A stretch of DNA of 64,000 bases. Origin: an uncultured Rhizobium sp. (GTDB taxonomy: Bacteria; Pseudomonadota; Alphaproteobacteria; Rhizobiales; Rhizobiaceae). Below, piece by piece: positions 38,695 to 47,291 of the stretch. Location of the stretch: NCBI GenBank assembly GCA_945952315.1, contig CAMFIE010000007.1:62001-126000 (forward strand). Reading direction: 5' to 3'. The notes beneath the pieces are model-generated. The model worked only from the letters and a program-made list of their open reading frames with translations. It was not told the origin of the DNA and ran no database searches. Position 1 is the first letter of the stretch. Every line of letters starts with the position of its first letter. A program made the translations under genes and the position numbers.

Positions 38695-38955
38695 ATGACC
38701 AAGATTACCTATGAAGTGGTGCCGCATGATGGCGGCTGGGCCTACCGCATGAACGGGGCCTATTCGGAAACCTTCTTCACCCATGATGAAGCGGTGGAAG
38801 CGGCGCGCATCGTGGCGAGCGAACAGCAGCTGGCCGGAGACGGCGAGGAGATCAGCTATCAGGACGAAAAGGGTGTCTGGCACCACGAATTCGCCGATGG
38901 CGAGGACCGTCCGGAAATCGAGATCGTCGACAGGTTTGCAGATAAAAAGGGCTGA
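38695..38955 (+). CDS. DUF2188 protein
   Basis: This 86-residue protein matches the DUF2188 pattern: YEVVPHDGGWAYRMNGAYSETFFTHDEAVEAARIVASEQ, followed by an acidic tail. Such proteins are small, soluble and of unknown role. GGAGG at 38684-38688 sets ATG 38695. It converges with the LysR gene six bases away. Confidence 0.85.
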   Translation: MTKITYEVVPHDGGWAYRMNGAYSETFFTHDEAVEAARIVASEQQLAGDGEEISYQDEKGVWHHEFADGEDRPEIEIVDRFADKKG

Positions 38956-38961
38956 GTCCGC

Positions 38962-39843
38962 TCAGCCCACCTGCCGTTTCAACCCGTCGCAGAGCGCATC
39001 GAAGACCGCGCGGCAGCGGGGCGAGGTTTTCAGGTCCTCATGCATCACCACCCAGGTGGGCAGCGGCATTGAAAAATCCGGCAGGACCGGCACCAGCTCC
39101 GGATGGCGTCTTGCCAGTTCCACCTGACAGATGCCAATGCCGAGCCCGGCGCGGATCGCGGCAAACTGGGCAAGGTTGCTGTCTGCCCGGAAACTGAAAT
39201 GGGCATCGGCTGCCTCCGGAAACCGCTTCATCATCGCGCGCAGATAGGCTCGCTGCCGGTCAAAACCCACCAGCTTGTGGTCTTTCAGATCGCCCATATG
39301 CTTTGGGATCCCATACCGCGCCAGATAATCGCGGTGGGCATGGAAGCGCAGCGCGATATTGCCGATGAAGCGGGCAAGCAGCGCCTCCTGCTTCGGCTCG
39401 GTCATCCGCACGGCAATATCGGCCTGCCGTCGCAATAGGTCCTCCACCTCGTCACGGGCGGAAAGCTCGAATTCCAGGCCCGGATGCAGAACCTGCAGCG
39501 GCGCAAGCAGGAAGGGGAGCACCTCCACTCCGACGATTTCGCTGGCGGATATGCGCACCGTGCCTTCCACCTTGCCCGCCATGCCCGAGGCGGTGCGTTG
39601 CAGGGCTGCCGCCGCATGGGCCATGCCACGCGCATGCGGTACCAGCGCCTCCGCCTGCTCGGTCGGCAAGAGCCCGCTTGAGGAGCGCGAAAACAGCGGA
39701 TGGCCGAGCGCTTCTTCGAGAAGGGCGATATGACGACCGATGGTCGGCTGGGTCAGGCCCAGTTCCCGCGCGGCAGCCGAAAGCGAGCCGTGATCGATAA
39801 CGGCAAGAAAGCTGCGATAGTGATCCCAACCCGGTTCATCCAT
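38962..39843 (-). CDS. LysR-family transcriptional regulator
   Basis: This 293-residue regulator has an N-terminal winged helix (WDHYRSFLAVIDHGSLSAAARELGLTQPTIGRHIALLEEALG) and a periplasmic-binding-like effector domain (~90-290). The frame runs upstream through the divergent gene, so ATG 39843 is taken as start. It is divergent from an SDR oxidoreductase, 90 bases apart, and most likely controls it. Confidence 0.93.
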   Translation of the reverse strand: MDEPGWDHYRSFLAVIDHGSLSAAARELGLTQPTIGRHIALLEEALGHPLFSRSSSGLLPTEQAEALVPHARGMAHAAAALQRTASGMAGKVEGTVRISASEIVGVEVLPFLLAPLQVLHPGLEFELSARDEVEDLLRRQADIAVRMTEPKQEALLARFIGNIALRFHAHRDYLARYGIPKHMGDLKDHKLVGFDRQRAYLRAMMKRFPEAADAHFSFRADSNLAQFAAIRAGLGIGICQVELARRHPELVPVLPDFSMPLPTWVVMHEDLKTSPRCRAVFDALCDGLKRQVG

Positions 39844-39933
39844 GCAATAATGTATAGCATGTGCAGAAATTTCGACAATTTCTTTTAATGCAAGCTCGCG
39901 GCATTCTCGTCTTACAAAAAAGGAGAAATTGCC

Positions 39934-40887
39934 ATGACGGAAAAACAGATTGCCCTTGTTCTCGGTGCCACCGGCGGTATCGGCTCCGAAGTCACCAAAA
40001 TCCTTGTCGCGCGCGGCTGGCATGTGCGCGCGCTTTCGCGCGATCCGGCCCGCGCCTCCGCCTCCAATCCTGCTGTCGAATGGGTGCCGGGCGATGCCAT
40101 GCGGGCGGACGATGTCCGTGGTGCGGCTCACGGCGCATCGCTGATCCTGCATGCGGTGAACCCGGCAGGCTATGTCAACTGGGATACGTTGGCCATGCCG
40201 ATGCTGGAGGCAACGATTGCCGCCGCGAAGCAATCCGGCGCGATGATCCTCTTTCCCGGCAATATCTACAATTACGGGCCGGATGCCTTTCCGATGCTGA
40301 AACCCGATGCCCCGCAAAATCCGCAGACGCCAAAGGGACGCGTGCGGGTCGAGATGGAGCGGCGGCTGGAACAGGCTTCCACGGAAGGGGTCGCCGTTCT
40401 CATTGTCCGCGCAGGCGATTTCATCGGGCCGGCTCCGGCCAACAGCTGGTTCCGTCAGGCCATGGTAAAGGCTGGCAAGCCGGTGACGCGGATTTCCCAC
40501 CCATCCGCGCCGGGGATCGGCCACAGCTGGGCCTATTTGCCGGACCTTGCCGAAACCATGGTGCGGCTGGTGGAGCGGCGCGACGCGCTGCCCCGGTTTG
40601 CCCGCTATCATTTCGAAGGGATCTGGGATCACGACGGCAATCAACTGGTGGAAGCGACCGCCCGGGTGACGGGCCGGAAGATCGCGCGCGGCCGGGTGCC
40701 GTGGATGCTTTTGAGCATTGGCGGTCTGTTCAGCCCGCTGCTGCGAGAGCTGGTTGCGATGCGCTATCTCTGGAACGAGCCGCTGAAGCTCGATAACAGC
40801 ACGCTTGTTGCCGTGCTGGGGGAGGAGCCGCGCACGCCGCTGGACGAGGTGGTGCGGGTGACGCTGAAATCCGTCAACGCCTCGTAA
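39934..40887 (+). CDS. NAD(P)-dependent extended SDR / epimerase-like oxidoreductase
   Basis: This 317-residue protein starts with the Rossmann motif VLGATGGIGSEV and has the atypical extended-SDR layout; ILFPGNIYNYGPDA occupies the active-site region with Tyr in NIYNYG. It resembles NAD-dependent epimerase/dehydratases acting on sugars or quinones. AAAGGAG precedes the ATG. The divergent LysR gene is its likely regulator. Confidence 0.87.
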   Translation: MTEKQIALVLGATGGIGSEVTKILVARGWHVRALSRDPARASASNPAVEWVPGDAMRADDVRGAAHGASLILHAVNPAGYVNWDTLAMPMLEATIAAAKQSGAMILFPGNIYNYGPDAFPMLKPDAPQNPQTPKGRVRVEMERRLEQASTEGVAVLIVRAGDFIGPAPANSWFRQAMVKAGKPVTRISHPSAPGIGHSWAYLPDLAETMVRLVERRDALPRFARYHFEGIWDHDGNQLVEATARVTGRKIARGRVPWMLLSIGGLFSPLLRELVAMRYLWNEPLKLDNSTLVAVLGEEPRTPLDEVVRVTLKSVNAS

Positions 40888-40891
40888 GGCA

Positions 40892-40926
40892 TGAAAAAAG
40901 GGGAGGGCCGCTGGCGCTCCCCTTCT
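40892..40926. terminator. Bidirectional terminator between the SDR and Old Yellow Enzyme genes
   Basis: An 8-bp stem (40898-40905 with 40917-40924) is preceded by six A, giving a U run on the minus strand, and followed by T-rich sequence. Confidence 0.8.
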
Positions 40927-40935
40927 GTGTTCGGA

Positions 40936-42060
40936 TCAGGCGGATGCCTTTTCCAGCGCCGGATAATCCGTATAGCCCTTGGCACCGCCGCCATAGAGCG
41001 TGGCGGTGTCGAGCGGGTTCAGCGGCGCATTGGTCTTCATGCGCTCGACGAGATCCGGATTGGCGATGAAGGGGCGGCCGATGGCAATGAGGTCAGCCTT
41101 GCCGCTGTCGATGGCGGCCTCCGCCAGCGCACGGTCATAGCCGTTGTTCAGCATCCAGGCCGCCTTGCCGCCCGCATTCTGATAGGCCGCCCGCAGGGCT
41201 GCCCAGTCAAATGGTGTTTCACCCTGCGAGAAGGCCCGGTCGCCGCCGGTCGCGCCCTCGATGACATGCACATAGGCGAGATCATGACGGGCCAGGATTT
41301 CGACAACGCGGGTGAAGAGCGGCTGCGGATTGCTGTCCGATGCATCATTGGCAGGGGTGACCGGCGAAATGCGGATGCCGGTGCGGTTTGCGCCGATTTC
41401 CGAGGTAACCGCCTCCAGCACTTCCGTGAGGAACCGCGTGCGGTTCTCGATGGAGCCGCCGTAGTCATCCGTGCGCTTGTTCGAGCCGTCGCGGAGGAAC
41501 TGGTCGATCAGGTAGCCATTGGCCGCATGGATTTCCACGCCGTCGAAACCGGCGTCGATCGCAGCGCGGGCTGCCTTGCGGTAATCCTCGACGATGCCCG
41601 GAAGTTCGGCACGCTCCAGCGCGCGCGGCTCCGAGGTCGGGGCAAAGGCACCCTTGCCGTTTTCGTCAAAGATGTAGGTTTTGGACTTGGCGGTGATCGC
41701 AGACGGTGCGACCGGCTTTCCGCCGCCCGGCTGAAGGGACGTGTGCGAAATCCGGCCCACATGCCACATCTGCACGACGATCTGACCGCCCGCCTTGTGC
41801 ACGGCGTCGGTGACCTTGCGCCAGCCTTCAATCGCTTCCGGCAGATAGAGGCCCGGCACATCCGCATAGCCCTGGCCCTGATGGCTCACCGGCGATGCCT
41901 CCGTGATGATCAGGCCGGCACTTGCCCGCTGCCGGTAATAGTCGACGTTGAGATCGTTCGGCACGGCACCCGGAGACCGGTTGCGGGTAAGCGGCGCCAT
42001 CACAAGACGGTTCTTCAGCTGAAGGGCACCGGCGCGGGCCGGTTCGAAAAGCTTGGACAT
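40936..42060 (-). CDS. Old Yellow Enzyme family alkene reductase
   Basis: This 374-residue flavoprotein reduces activated alkenes and electrophiles with NAD(P)H. It shows KNRLVMAPLTRNRS, QMWHVGRISH, the substrate-binding HAANGYLIDQFLRDGSN and IGRPFIANPDL. It resembles NemA. ATG 42060 is chosen with GAGG upstream. An ArsR-type regulator gene 68 bases upstream on the same strand probably controls it. Confidence 0.94.
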   Translation of the reverse strand: MSKLFEPARAGALQLKNRLVMAPLTRNRSPGAVPNDLNVDYYRQRASAGLIITEASPVSHQGQGYADVPGLYLPEAIEGWRKVTDAVHKAGGQIVVQMWHVGRISHTSLQPGGGKPVAPSAITAKSKTYIFDENGKGAFAPTSEPRALERAELPGIVEDYRKAARAAIDAGFDGVEIHAANGYLIDQFLRDGSNKRTDDYGGSIENRTRFLTEVLEAVTSEIGANRTGIRISPVTPANDASDSNPQPLFTRVVEILARHDLAYVHVIEGATGGDRAFSQGETPFDWAALRAAYQNAGGKAAWMLNNGYDRALAEAAIDSGKADLIAIGRPFIANPDLVERMKTNAPLNPLDTATLYGGGAKGYTDYPALEKASA

Positions 42061-42128
42061 GCATGAGCCTCGTTGGTTCATCCGGTTCAAGGCCGGATCG
42101 TTCGGGAGGAGGGAGTTTGCCTTGCAAG

Positions 42129-42422
42129 TCAGAGCGAGGCGGATAGCTCCCGGAGAAAGGCGGAGATGACCTCTTCATTCCGCCTGAAATACACCCATTG
42201 CCCCACCTTGCGCGCCGTGACGAGATTGGCGCGTTGCAGTGTGGCGAGATGGGCGGAAACAGTCGATTGCGACAGGCCGCAGCGCTCGAACTGACCGGCA
42301 CAGACACCCCTGTCGGATGACATGTGGTCACTGGAAAAATGCTGTTCGGGCTCCTTCAGCCATTGCAGGATTTCCACCCGCGCCGGATGCGAAAGCGCCT
42401 TCAGGATCTCATCCCTGTTCAT
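42129..42422 (-). CDS. ArsR-family regulator upstream of the alkene reductase
   Basis: This 97-residue protein has the ArsR winged helix: LKALSHPARVEILQWL, CGLSQSTVSAHLATLQRANLV and ARKVGQWVYFRRNEE. Cys41 and Cys48 (GVCAGQFERC) lie just before the recognition helix and could sense thiol-reactive compounds, in keeping with an Old Yellow Enzyme target; that is inference. ATG 42422 is taken over longer frames. Confidence 0.9.
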   Translation of the reverse strand: MNRDEILKALSHPARVEILQWLKEPEQHFSSDHMSSDRGVCAGQFERCGLSQSTVSAHLATLQRANLVTARKVGQWVYFRRNEEVISAFLRELSASL

Positions 42423-42430
42423 GGCTCGCC

Positions 42431-42482
42431 TATCGATAAATCGCGTTACATCGATATATGTATGGATGGAATTCGATATATC
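42431..42482 (-). promoter_or_regulatory. Repeated TCGATATAT operator upstream of arsR
   Basis: The 9-mer TCGATATAT occurs at 42451-42459 and 42473-42481, 22 bases apart (two helical turns), and a related ATCGATA lies at 42433-42439. They fall in the first 60 bases upstream of the ArsR ATG, where an autorepressor operator would be. Confidence 0.55.
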
Positions 42483-42521
42483 AAGGGATTGGGGGCGGAA
42501 AAATCTGCCCGAAAAACAGGC

Positions 42522-42642
42522 AAAAAAAAGGGCCTCCGGATTGCTCCGAGGCCCGTATAGTTTTGAAGGTCTAATAAAACCTCCAGAGGGGAACAGCTGA
42601 TGCGGTGGCACTGGGAGGAAAAAACCACCGTCTGCATCAACT
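42522..42642 (-). ncRNA. AbcR-type (alpha-r15) trans-acting small RNA
   Basis: A ~120-base minus-strand RNA is predicted from a promoter at 42649-42677 to a strong terminator (stem 42548-42554 with 42530-42536, then eight U). The 5' half folds into an 11-bp stem with a bulge whose loop exposes CUCCCA (minus strand of 42612-42617), the anti-Shine-Dalgarno motif of AbcR1/AbcR2, and a second hairpin follows (about 42560-42590). AbcR RNAs repress many ABC-transporter mRNAs in Rhizobiales. Its position downstream of an LsrB/VtlR gene beside trxB matches the known locus. Only one copy is seen, where relatives often have two. Confidence 0.8.
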
Positions 42643-42648
42643 GCGAGC

Positions 42649-42677
42649 GATATGATCTTTTTTTGTGCGGTGAACAA
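42649..42677 (-). promoter_or_regulatory. Promoter of the AbcR-like sRNA
   Basis: Minus-strand TTGTTC (42677-42672) and CATATC (42654-42649) are separated by 17 bases. Upstream (42680-42720) are several ATGC-containing short inverted repeats, including TATGC/GCATA at 42699-42714, where a LysR activator could bind. Confidence 0.6.
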
Positions 42678-42849
42678 TGCATAAATGCGCATGCCTGCTA
42701 TGCGGTGAGGCATAGCTTGCCTTCAAAACCGGCATTCCGGCGCGTAAATGGGCGATTGTTGCGCCCTTTCTGCAATTCTCACGCATCCTATCCATTTGTA
42801 TAACTTACGTCTTTGACACTTGGCAGGTTTGCCTTGCGCCAGAATGCAC

Positions 42850-42890
42850 AAAAGACGAGCGGGGCCTGATTTTCATCAAGCCCCGCGAAA
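42850..42890 (-). terminator. Terminator of the lsrB-like gene
   Basis: A 12-bp stem with one mismatch (about 42859-42870 with 42876-42887) is followed on the minus strand by a CUUUU-type tract. The 42680-42850 stretch below it shows only the sRNA promoter region and no supported gene. Confidence 0.65.
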
Positions 42891-42941
42891 ATGATCTCGT
42901 ACTTTCGTCTGTTGTGCAGTGCGAAGGTAGTTCTACCCTCG

Positions 42942-43856
42942 TCAGAAACTCCAGTTTCTTGCCTTGGCGACGATGAAATCGCGGAAGGCTTTCAGCTTCG
43001 CGGCATTCTTCATCTCGTCCGGATAGCAGAAATAGGTGTCGAAGGAGGGCACGTCCGCATTGGTGACCAGCTGCACGAGGCCCGGATCGCGGCCAACAAT
43101 GTAATCCGGCAGCATGGCGATGCCGATGCCGAGCAGGCAGGCGCGCTTGATCGAGGTGAGGCTGTTGATCTGCAGGATCGGCACGCGCGGATTGTCCGGC
43201 GCGCGGCCAGCGGTTTCCAGCCAGTTCACATCGAGCAGATAGCTCGGGGCCGGTTCGCCGAAGGAGATGATCCGGTGATGATCGAGATCTTCCAGCGACT
43301 GCGGCTCGCCATAGCGGTTGATATAGGCGGGCGAGGCATAGACATGCATATGCACCGTGAAGAGCTTGCGCTGGATCAGGTCCGATTGCTGCGGCTGGCG
43401 CAGGCGGATGGCGCAATCGGCCTCGCGCATGCGCACATCCAGCTCTTCATTGTCGAGCAGCAGCTGGATCTGCACATCCGGATGCAGCTGCAGAAATTCC
43501 TGGATCTTGTCGGTCAGCCAGCCCTGGCCGAGACCGACGGTGGTGGTGACGCGGAGCTTGCCGGTTGCCATTTCCGTGGTTTCGGTGAGCTGCATCTTCA
43601 CCGTTTCGAGCTTCAGCAGCACGTCATGGGCGGTGCGGTAAAGCAGCTCGCCCTGTTCGGTGAGGATCAGGCCGCGGGCGTGGCGGTGAAACAGCTTCAC
43701 CCCCACATCCTGCTCCAGTGCGCTGACCTGACGGCTGATCGCCGATTGCGACAGATGCAGCGTATCGGCGGCATGGGTAAAGGAACCGGCCTCGGCCGCG
43801 GCATGGAAAATGCGGAGCTTGTCCCAGTCAAGCGGCGCGCTTGAGGCTCTCATCAT
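42942..43856 (-). CDS. lsrB: LysR regulator of the LsrB/VtlR type
   Basis: This 304-residue LysR protein reads closely like Sinorhizobium LsrB: WDKLRIFHAAAEAGSFTHAADTLHLSQSAISRQVSALEQDVG, then GKLRVTTTVGLGQGWLTDKI and NEELDVRMREADCAIRL. Cysteines are at 148, 240 and 277. LsrB controls redox and lipopolysaccharide genes and is needed for nodulation; Brucella VtlR activates the AbcR2 sRNA. The sRNA candidate downstream fits that. It follows trxB after 45 bases. Confidence 0.9.
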   Translation of the reverse strand: MMRASSAPLDWDKLRIFHAAAEAGSFTHAADTLHLSQSAISRQVSALEQDVGVKLFHRHARGLILTEQGELLYRTAHDVLLKLETVKMQLTETTEMATGKLRVTTTVGLGQGWLTDKIQEFLQLHPDVQIQLLLDNEELDVRMREADCAIRLRQPQQSDLIQRKLFTVHMHVYASPAYINRYGEPQSLEDLDHHRIISFGEPAPSYLLDVNWLETAGRAPDNPRVPILQINSLTSIKRACLLGIGIAMLPDYIVGRDPGLVQLVTNADVPSFDTYFCYPDEMKNAAKLKAFRDFIVAKARNWSF

Positions 43857-43901
43857 GTCGGTCGGTCCCTTCGTTGCGGTTGAACGGCGATGGATCGGAT
43901 C

Positions 43902-44852
43902 TCAGTGGCCGGCGAGGAAACGTTCGGCTTCCAGCGCAGCCATGCAGCCCATGCCGGCAGCGGTGATCGCCTGCCGGAAGATGTCATCCGTCACGTCACC
44001 GGCTGCAAAGACGCCGGGAATGTCGGTGGCGGTGGAATCGGGCGCGGTCCACAGATAGCCGTTCGGCTTCAGCTTCAGCTTGCCCTTGAAGAGCTCCACC
44101 GCAGGCGCATGGCCGATGGCGACGAAGACGCCGTCGATCGGCATGTCCGAAACCGCACCGGTCTTCGTGTCGCGCAGCTTCACGCCGGAAACGGACGGCG
44201 GCATCGGCGGCTTGGCAGGCTCGCCGGTATATTCGATCACTTCGCTGTTCCAGATCACCCGCACGTTTTCCTTGGCGAACAGGCGTTCCTGCAGGATCTT
44301 TTCCGAGCGGAAGCTGTCGCGGCGGTGCACGACCGTGACGGACTTCGCGATGTTGGAGAGGTAGAGCGCTTCTTCGACGGCGGAATTGCCGCCGCCGACC
44401 ACGATCACGTCCTTGTTGCGATAGAAGAAGCCGTCGCAGGTGGCGCAGGCGGATACGCCAAAGCCCTTGAACACGCGCTCGCTGTCGATCTCCAGCCACT
44501 TGGCCTTCGCGCCGGTGGCGATCACCACCGTATCGGCAGTCCAGAGCGTGCCGCTATCGGTTTCCAGCGTGAAGGGGCGCCTCGAAAAATCCACGGAGGT
44601 GACGAGGTCATTGATGATTTCAGCACCCACATGTTCGGCCTGCTTCAGCATGTCCTGCATCAGCTGCGGGCCCATGATCGGTTCGGCAAAGCCAGGATAA
44701 TTCTCTACATCCGTGGTGATCATCAGCTGGCCGCCCTGTTCCATGCCGGCAATCAGCACCGGCTTCAGCATGGCGCGTGCCGCATAGATCGCCGCCGTAT
44801 AGCCGGCCGGGCCTGATCCGATGATCAGCACTTTGGTATGTCGGGTCGTCAT
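43902..44852 (-). CDS. trxB: Thioredoxin reductase
   Basis: This 316-residue flavoenzyme transfers electrons from NADPH to thioredoxin. FAD motif GSGPAGYTAAIYAAR, redox-active Cys136-A-T-Cys139, NADPH motif VVGGGNSAVEEA, and the C-terminal FAAGDV are all present. ATG 44852 has AAGGACC upstream. It heads a likely trxB-lsrB operon and is divergent from an Lrp-type regulator. Confidence 0.97.
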   Translation of the reverse strand: MTTRHTKVLIIGSGPAGYTAAIYAARAMLKPVLIAGMEQGGQLMITTDVENYPGFAEPIMGPQLMQDMLKQAEHVGAEIINDLVTSVDFSRRPFTLETDSGTLWTADTVVIATGAKAKWLEIDSERVFKGFGVSACATCDGFFYRNKDVIVVGGGNSAVEEALYLSNIAKSVTVVHRRDSFRSEKILQERLFAKENVRVIWNSEVIEYTGEPAKPPMPPSVSGVKLRDTKTGAVSDMPIDGVFVAIGHAPAVELFKGKLKLKPNGYLWTAPDSTATDIPGVFAAGDVTDDIFRQAITAAGMGCMAALEAERFLAGH

Positions 44853-45112
44853 AATGGTCCTTTCAGGCGGGCAGGGGCCCTTGGGTGGCCATGCCCGCAA
44901 TGCTTGTGGCGGCCAGAAAGGCCGACCGTATCTCCCACCGCCATTTAGGGGTTGGCAGGGTAGATGTTCAAGGGCAGCCATGCGTTTCCAACAGGGCAAG
45001 TTTGCATGGATGACAAAGCTGCCGAAATTATCCTGCAAGCATGCGACATAATCTTGCGCCGGGCGGCGGGGATGGTCTATCAACGGCGCGATTTGAACAG
45101 GGAGCAGGGACC

Positions 45113-45580
45113 ATGTTTCGGGCGGAACTCGATGCCATCGACATCAGGATCCTCAGGGAATTGCAGCGGGATGGCCGCATGACCAATGTGGAACTGGCCG
45201 ACCGCGTGGGTATTTCCGCGCCGCCTTGCCTTCGCCGCGTGCGCAAGCTGGAGCAGGCGGGCGTGATCGAGGGCTATCACGCAGTGTTGAACGGGCCGAA
45301 GCTCGGTCTCGATCTCGTGGCCTTCTGCATGGTCGGGCTGAAGCATCAGTCGGAGGCCAATCTGAAGGCCTTTGCGGCGGCAACCGCCGAATGGCCGCTG
45401 GTGCGCCAGGCCTGGATGGTCTCCGGCGACAGCGATTTCCTGCTGCATTGCGTGGCCGAAAATCTCACCCGCTTTCAGGATTTCGTCATCGAGGTCCTGA
45501 CCGCCAATCCGCATGTGGATACGGTGCGCACCATGCTGACCATCCGGCAGGTTAAGCGGCTGGGACTTGCTGAAGTTTAA
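45113..45580 (+). CDS. Lrp/AsnC-family regulator
   Basis: This 155-residue protein has the N-terminal helix-turn-helix (LDAIDIRILRELQRDGRMTNVELADRVGISAPPCLRRVRKLEQAG) and a RAM effector domain (~65-150) with GDSDFLLHCV. It should bind an amino acid and regulate transcription. ATG 45113 lies behind GGGA. The stop overlaps the convergent lpcC stop by four bases. It is divergent from trxB with 260 bases between. Confidence 0.93.
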   Translation: MFRAELDAIDIRILRELQRDGRMTNVELADRVGISAPPCLRRVRKLEQAGVIEGYHAVLNGPKLGLDLVAFCMVGLKHQSEANLKAFAAATAEWPLVRQAWMVSGDSDFLLHCVAENLTRFQDFVIEVLTANPHVDTVRTMLTIRQVKRLGLAEV

Positions 45581-46644
45581 GCACGAAGCAGCCCGTCATA
45601 GACCGCGCGCAAGGCATTGGCCTCGTTTTCCAGCGCAAAGGTTGCCCGCACATGGGAAAGGGCGGCAATTCCTGCCGCATCGCTGCGCGCCGGGTCTTCG
45701 ATCCAGTGGGCAATCGCAGCCTTCAGCGCCTCAAAATCGCCCGCCGGAACGACGCTGCCGGTCTCGCCCGGCAGGATCATTTCCGCATAGGCACCCGCCG
45801 TCGAGGCGACAACGGCGGTCTGCGACGCCATCGCTTCGAGCGGCGTCAGGCCGAAACCTTCGTTGCGGGAGGGGGCGACATAGAGACTGAGGCGGCGATA
45901 CCAGACCTTCACATCCGGCACTTCCCCCAGAAACAGGATGCGCTCGCCAAGGCCCGCGGCTTCCACCATCCGCTTCAGCTCCTCACCAAAGGCCTTGTGC
46001 TCCGCCGTCACGCGGCCGCAGACGACGGCCGTCCAGCCGGGATGGTCCGGCAGAAGCTCAACCATGGCGCGCACGAAAAGGTCGGTGCCCTTCTGGTGGC
46101 GCACCCGGCCAAAGCAGCCGATCAGCCGTTGCCCCGACAATCCCGCAGCCTGCGCGGTATCATCCGCCCCTTCCGGTGGGTGAAACAGGGCAAGATCGAC
46201 ACCGTGTCGGATCACCGTATGCGGCACTTTCAGAAAGGCCGCGGAACCGGCACTGGTCGCCACCACCGCATCCATGCGGCGAATGAGCCATTTGGTGAAA
46301 GGCTTGTGGTCGCGTTGTGCTGCCGAGGTGAACAGCAGCTTCAGCCGCATGCCGAGCAGATATTTCAGCACCACGCCCGCAATCATCTCGTTGTTGCGGC
46401 GGGCATGCCAGACGCGCCTGCTTGCACCTTTCGGGGCCTGCCACAGGCGCCAGAGATCGCGGAAGCGGATATGCGGCATGCCCTGGGGAAGGCCGGGACC
46501 AAGGGTCGCGACCTTCAGGCCGAGCCTGCGCTGCACGGGAATGAGCTGAACGATGGTAGAGGTCACGCCGGAAAGCCGCCGCTTGAAATTGGGCGCGATC
46601 ACCAGCGTGTCGCGCACATCCACAAGCGAGGCGTTTTCGGTCAT
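45577..46644 (-). CDS. lpcC: LPS core mannosyltransferase LpcC-like (GT4)
   Basis: This 355-residue glycosyltransferase has the GT-B layout: RRLSGVTSTIVQLIPVQRR in the acceptor domain and GCFGRVRHQKGTDLFVRA and the E-x7-E motif PSRNEGFGLTPLEAM in the donor domain. It resembles rhizobial LpcC, which adds mannose to Kdo in the LPS inner core, and the position beside greA agrees with my memory of other rhizobia. The nucleotide-sugar donor cannot be proven from sequence. Confidence 0.82.
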   Translation of the reverse strand: MTENASLVDVRDTLVIAPNFKRRLSGVTSTIVQLIPVQRRLGLKVATLGPGLPQGMPHIRFRDLWRLWQAPKGASRRVWHARRNNEMIAGVVLKYLLGMRLKLLFTSAAQRDHKPFTKWLIRRMDAVVATSAGSAAFLKVPHTVIRHGVDLALFHPPEGADDTAQAAGLSGQRLIGCFGRVRHQKGTDLFVRAMVELLPDHPGWTAVVCGRVTAEHKAFGEELKRMVEAAGLGERILFLGEVPDVKVWYRRLSLYVAPSRNEGFGLTPLEAMASQTAVVASTAGAYAEMILPGETGSVVPAGDFEALKAAIAHWIEDPARSDAAGIAALSHVRATFALENEANALRAVYDGLLRA

Positions 46645-46655
46645 GACGGCGTGTC

Positions 46656-47132
46656 TCAGCCCCAGGTGACGGCGAGAATTTCGTAGGCGCGCGAGCCGCC
46701 GGGGGCCACGACCTCGATGCTGTCTCCCACTTCCTTGCCGATCAGCGCCCGCGCAATCGGGGAAGAAATCGAGATGCGACCCGCCTTCACATCGGCTTCC
46801 TGATCGCCGACGATCTGGTAGACCTTTTCCTCGTCAGTATCCTCGTCGACAAGCTTCACCCTGGCGCCGAACTTCACCTTCGAGCCGGACATTTTGGAAA
46901 GGTCGATCACTTCCGCGCGCGCAATAAGGTCTTCCAGCTCGCCGATGCGGCCTTCATTGTGGCTCTGCGCTTCCTTGGCGGCATGATATTCGGCGTTTTC
47001 CGAAAGATCGCCATGGGCGCGGGCTTCCGAAATCGCTTCGATGATGCGCGGCCGCTCTTCCTGCTGGCGCCAGCGCAATTCTTCCTGAAGCTTCGTAAAG
47101 CCGCCCTGCGTCATCGGTACTTTTTCGACCAT
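46656..47132 (-). CDS. greA: Transcription elongation factor GreA
   Basis: This 158-residue factor rescues backtracked RNA polymerase. The N-terminal coiled coil (~8-75) carries the acidic tip in [19 protein letters not shown], and the C-terminal FKBP-like domain has [18 protein letters not shown]. The frame is open upstream, but ATG 47132 with AAGGACGAG gives the standard start. lpcC follows 11 bases later, so the two may be co-transcribed. Confidence 0.97.
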   Translation of the reverse strand: MVEKVPMTQGGFTKLQEELRWRQQEERPRIIEAISEARAHGDLSENAEYHAAKEAQSHNEGRIGELEDLIARAEVIDLSKMSGSKVKFGARVKLVDEDTDEEKVYQIVGDQEADVKAGRISISSPIARALIGKEVGDSIEVVAPGGSRAYEILAVTWG

Positions 47133-47291
47133 CGTCTCGTCCTTCACCTTCATGCCCTGCTGGTCAGCAGACACAAAAAGAAACAGGTCCCGAAGCATCC
47201 CTCGGAACCCACCAATCAACTCGAAGCATCTCTATAGCAGATTGCGGGTGCCGATAGCCAGAAAATTAAACCGCAACCCACAGATGCTAAA

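Noticed and set aside
42600-42803. Plus-strand open frame of 67 codons over the sRNA locus
   Set aside because: It lacks a ribosome-binding site and lies antisense to the well-supported promoter-hairpin-terminator structure of the sRNA.
42680-42850. A second tandem AbcR copy or small protein between the sRNA promoter and lsrB
   Set aside because: There is no CUCCCA loop plus terminator pair, and the 52-codon minus-strand frame there has no ribosome-binding site.
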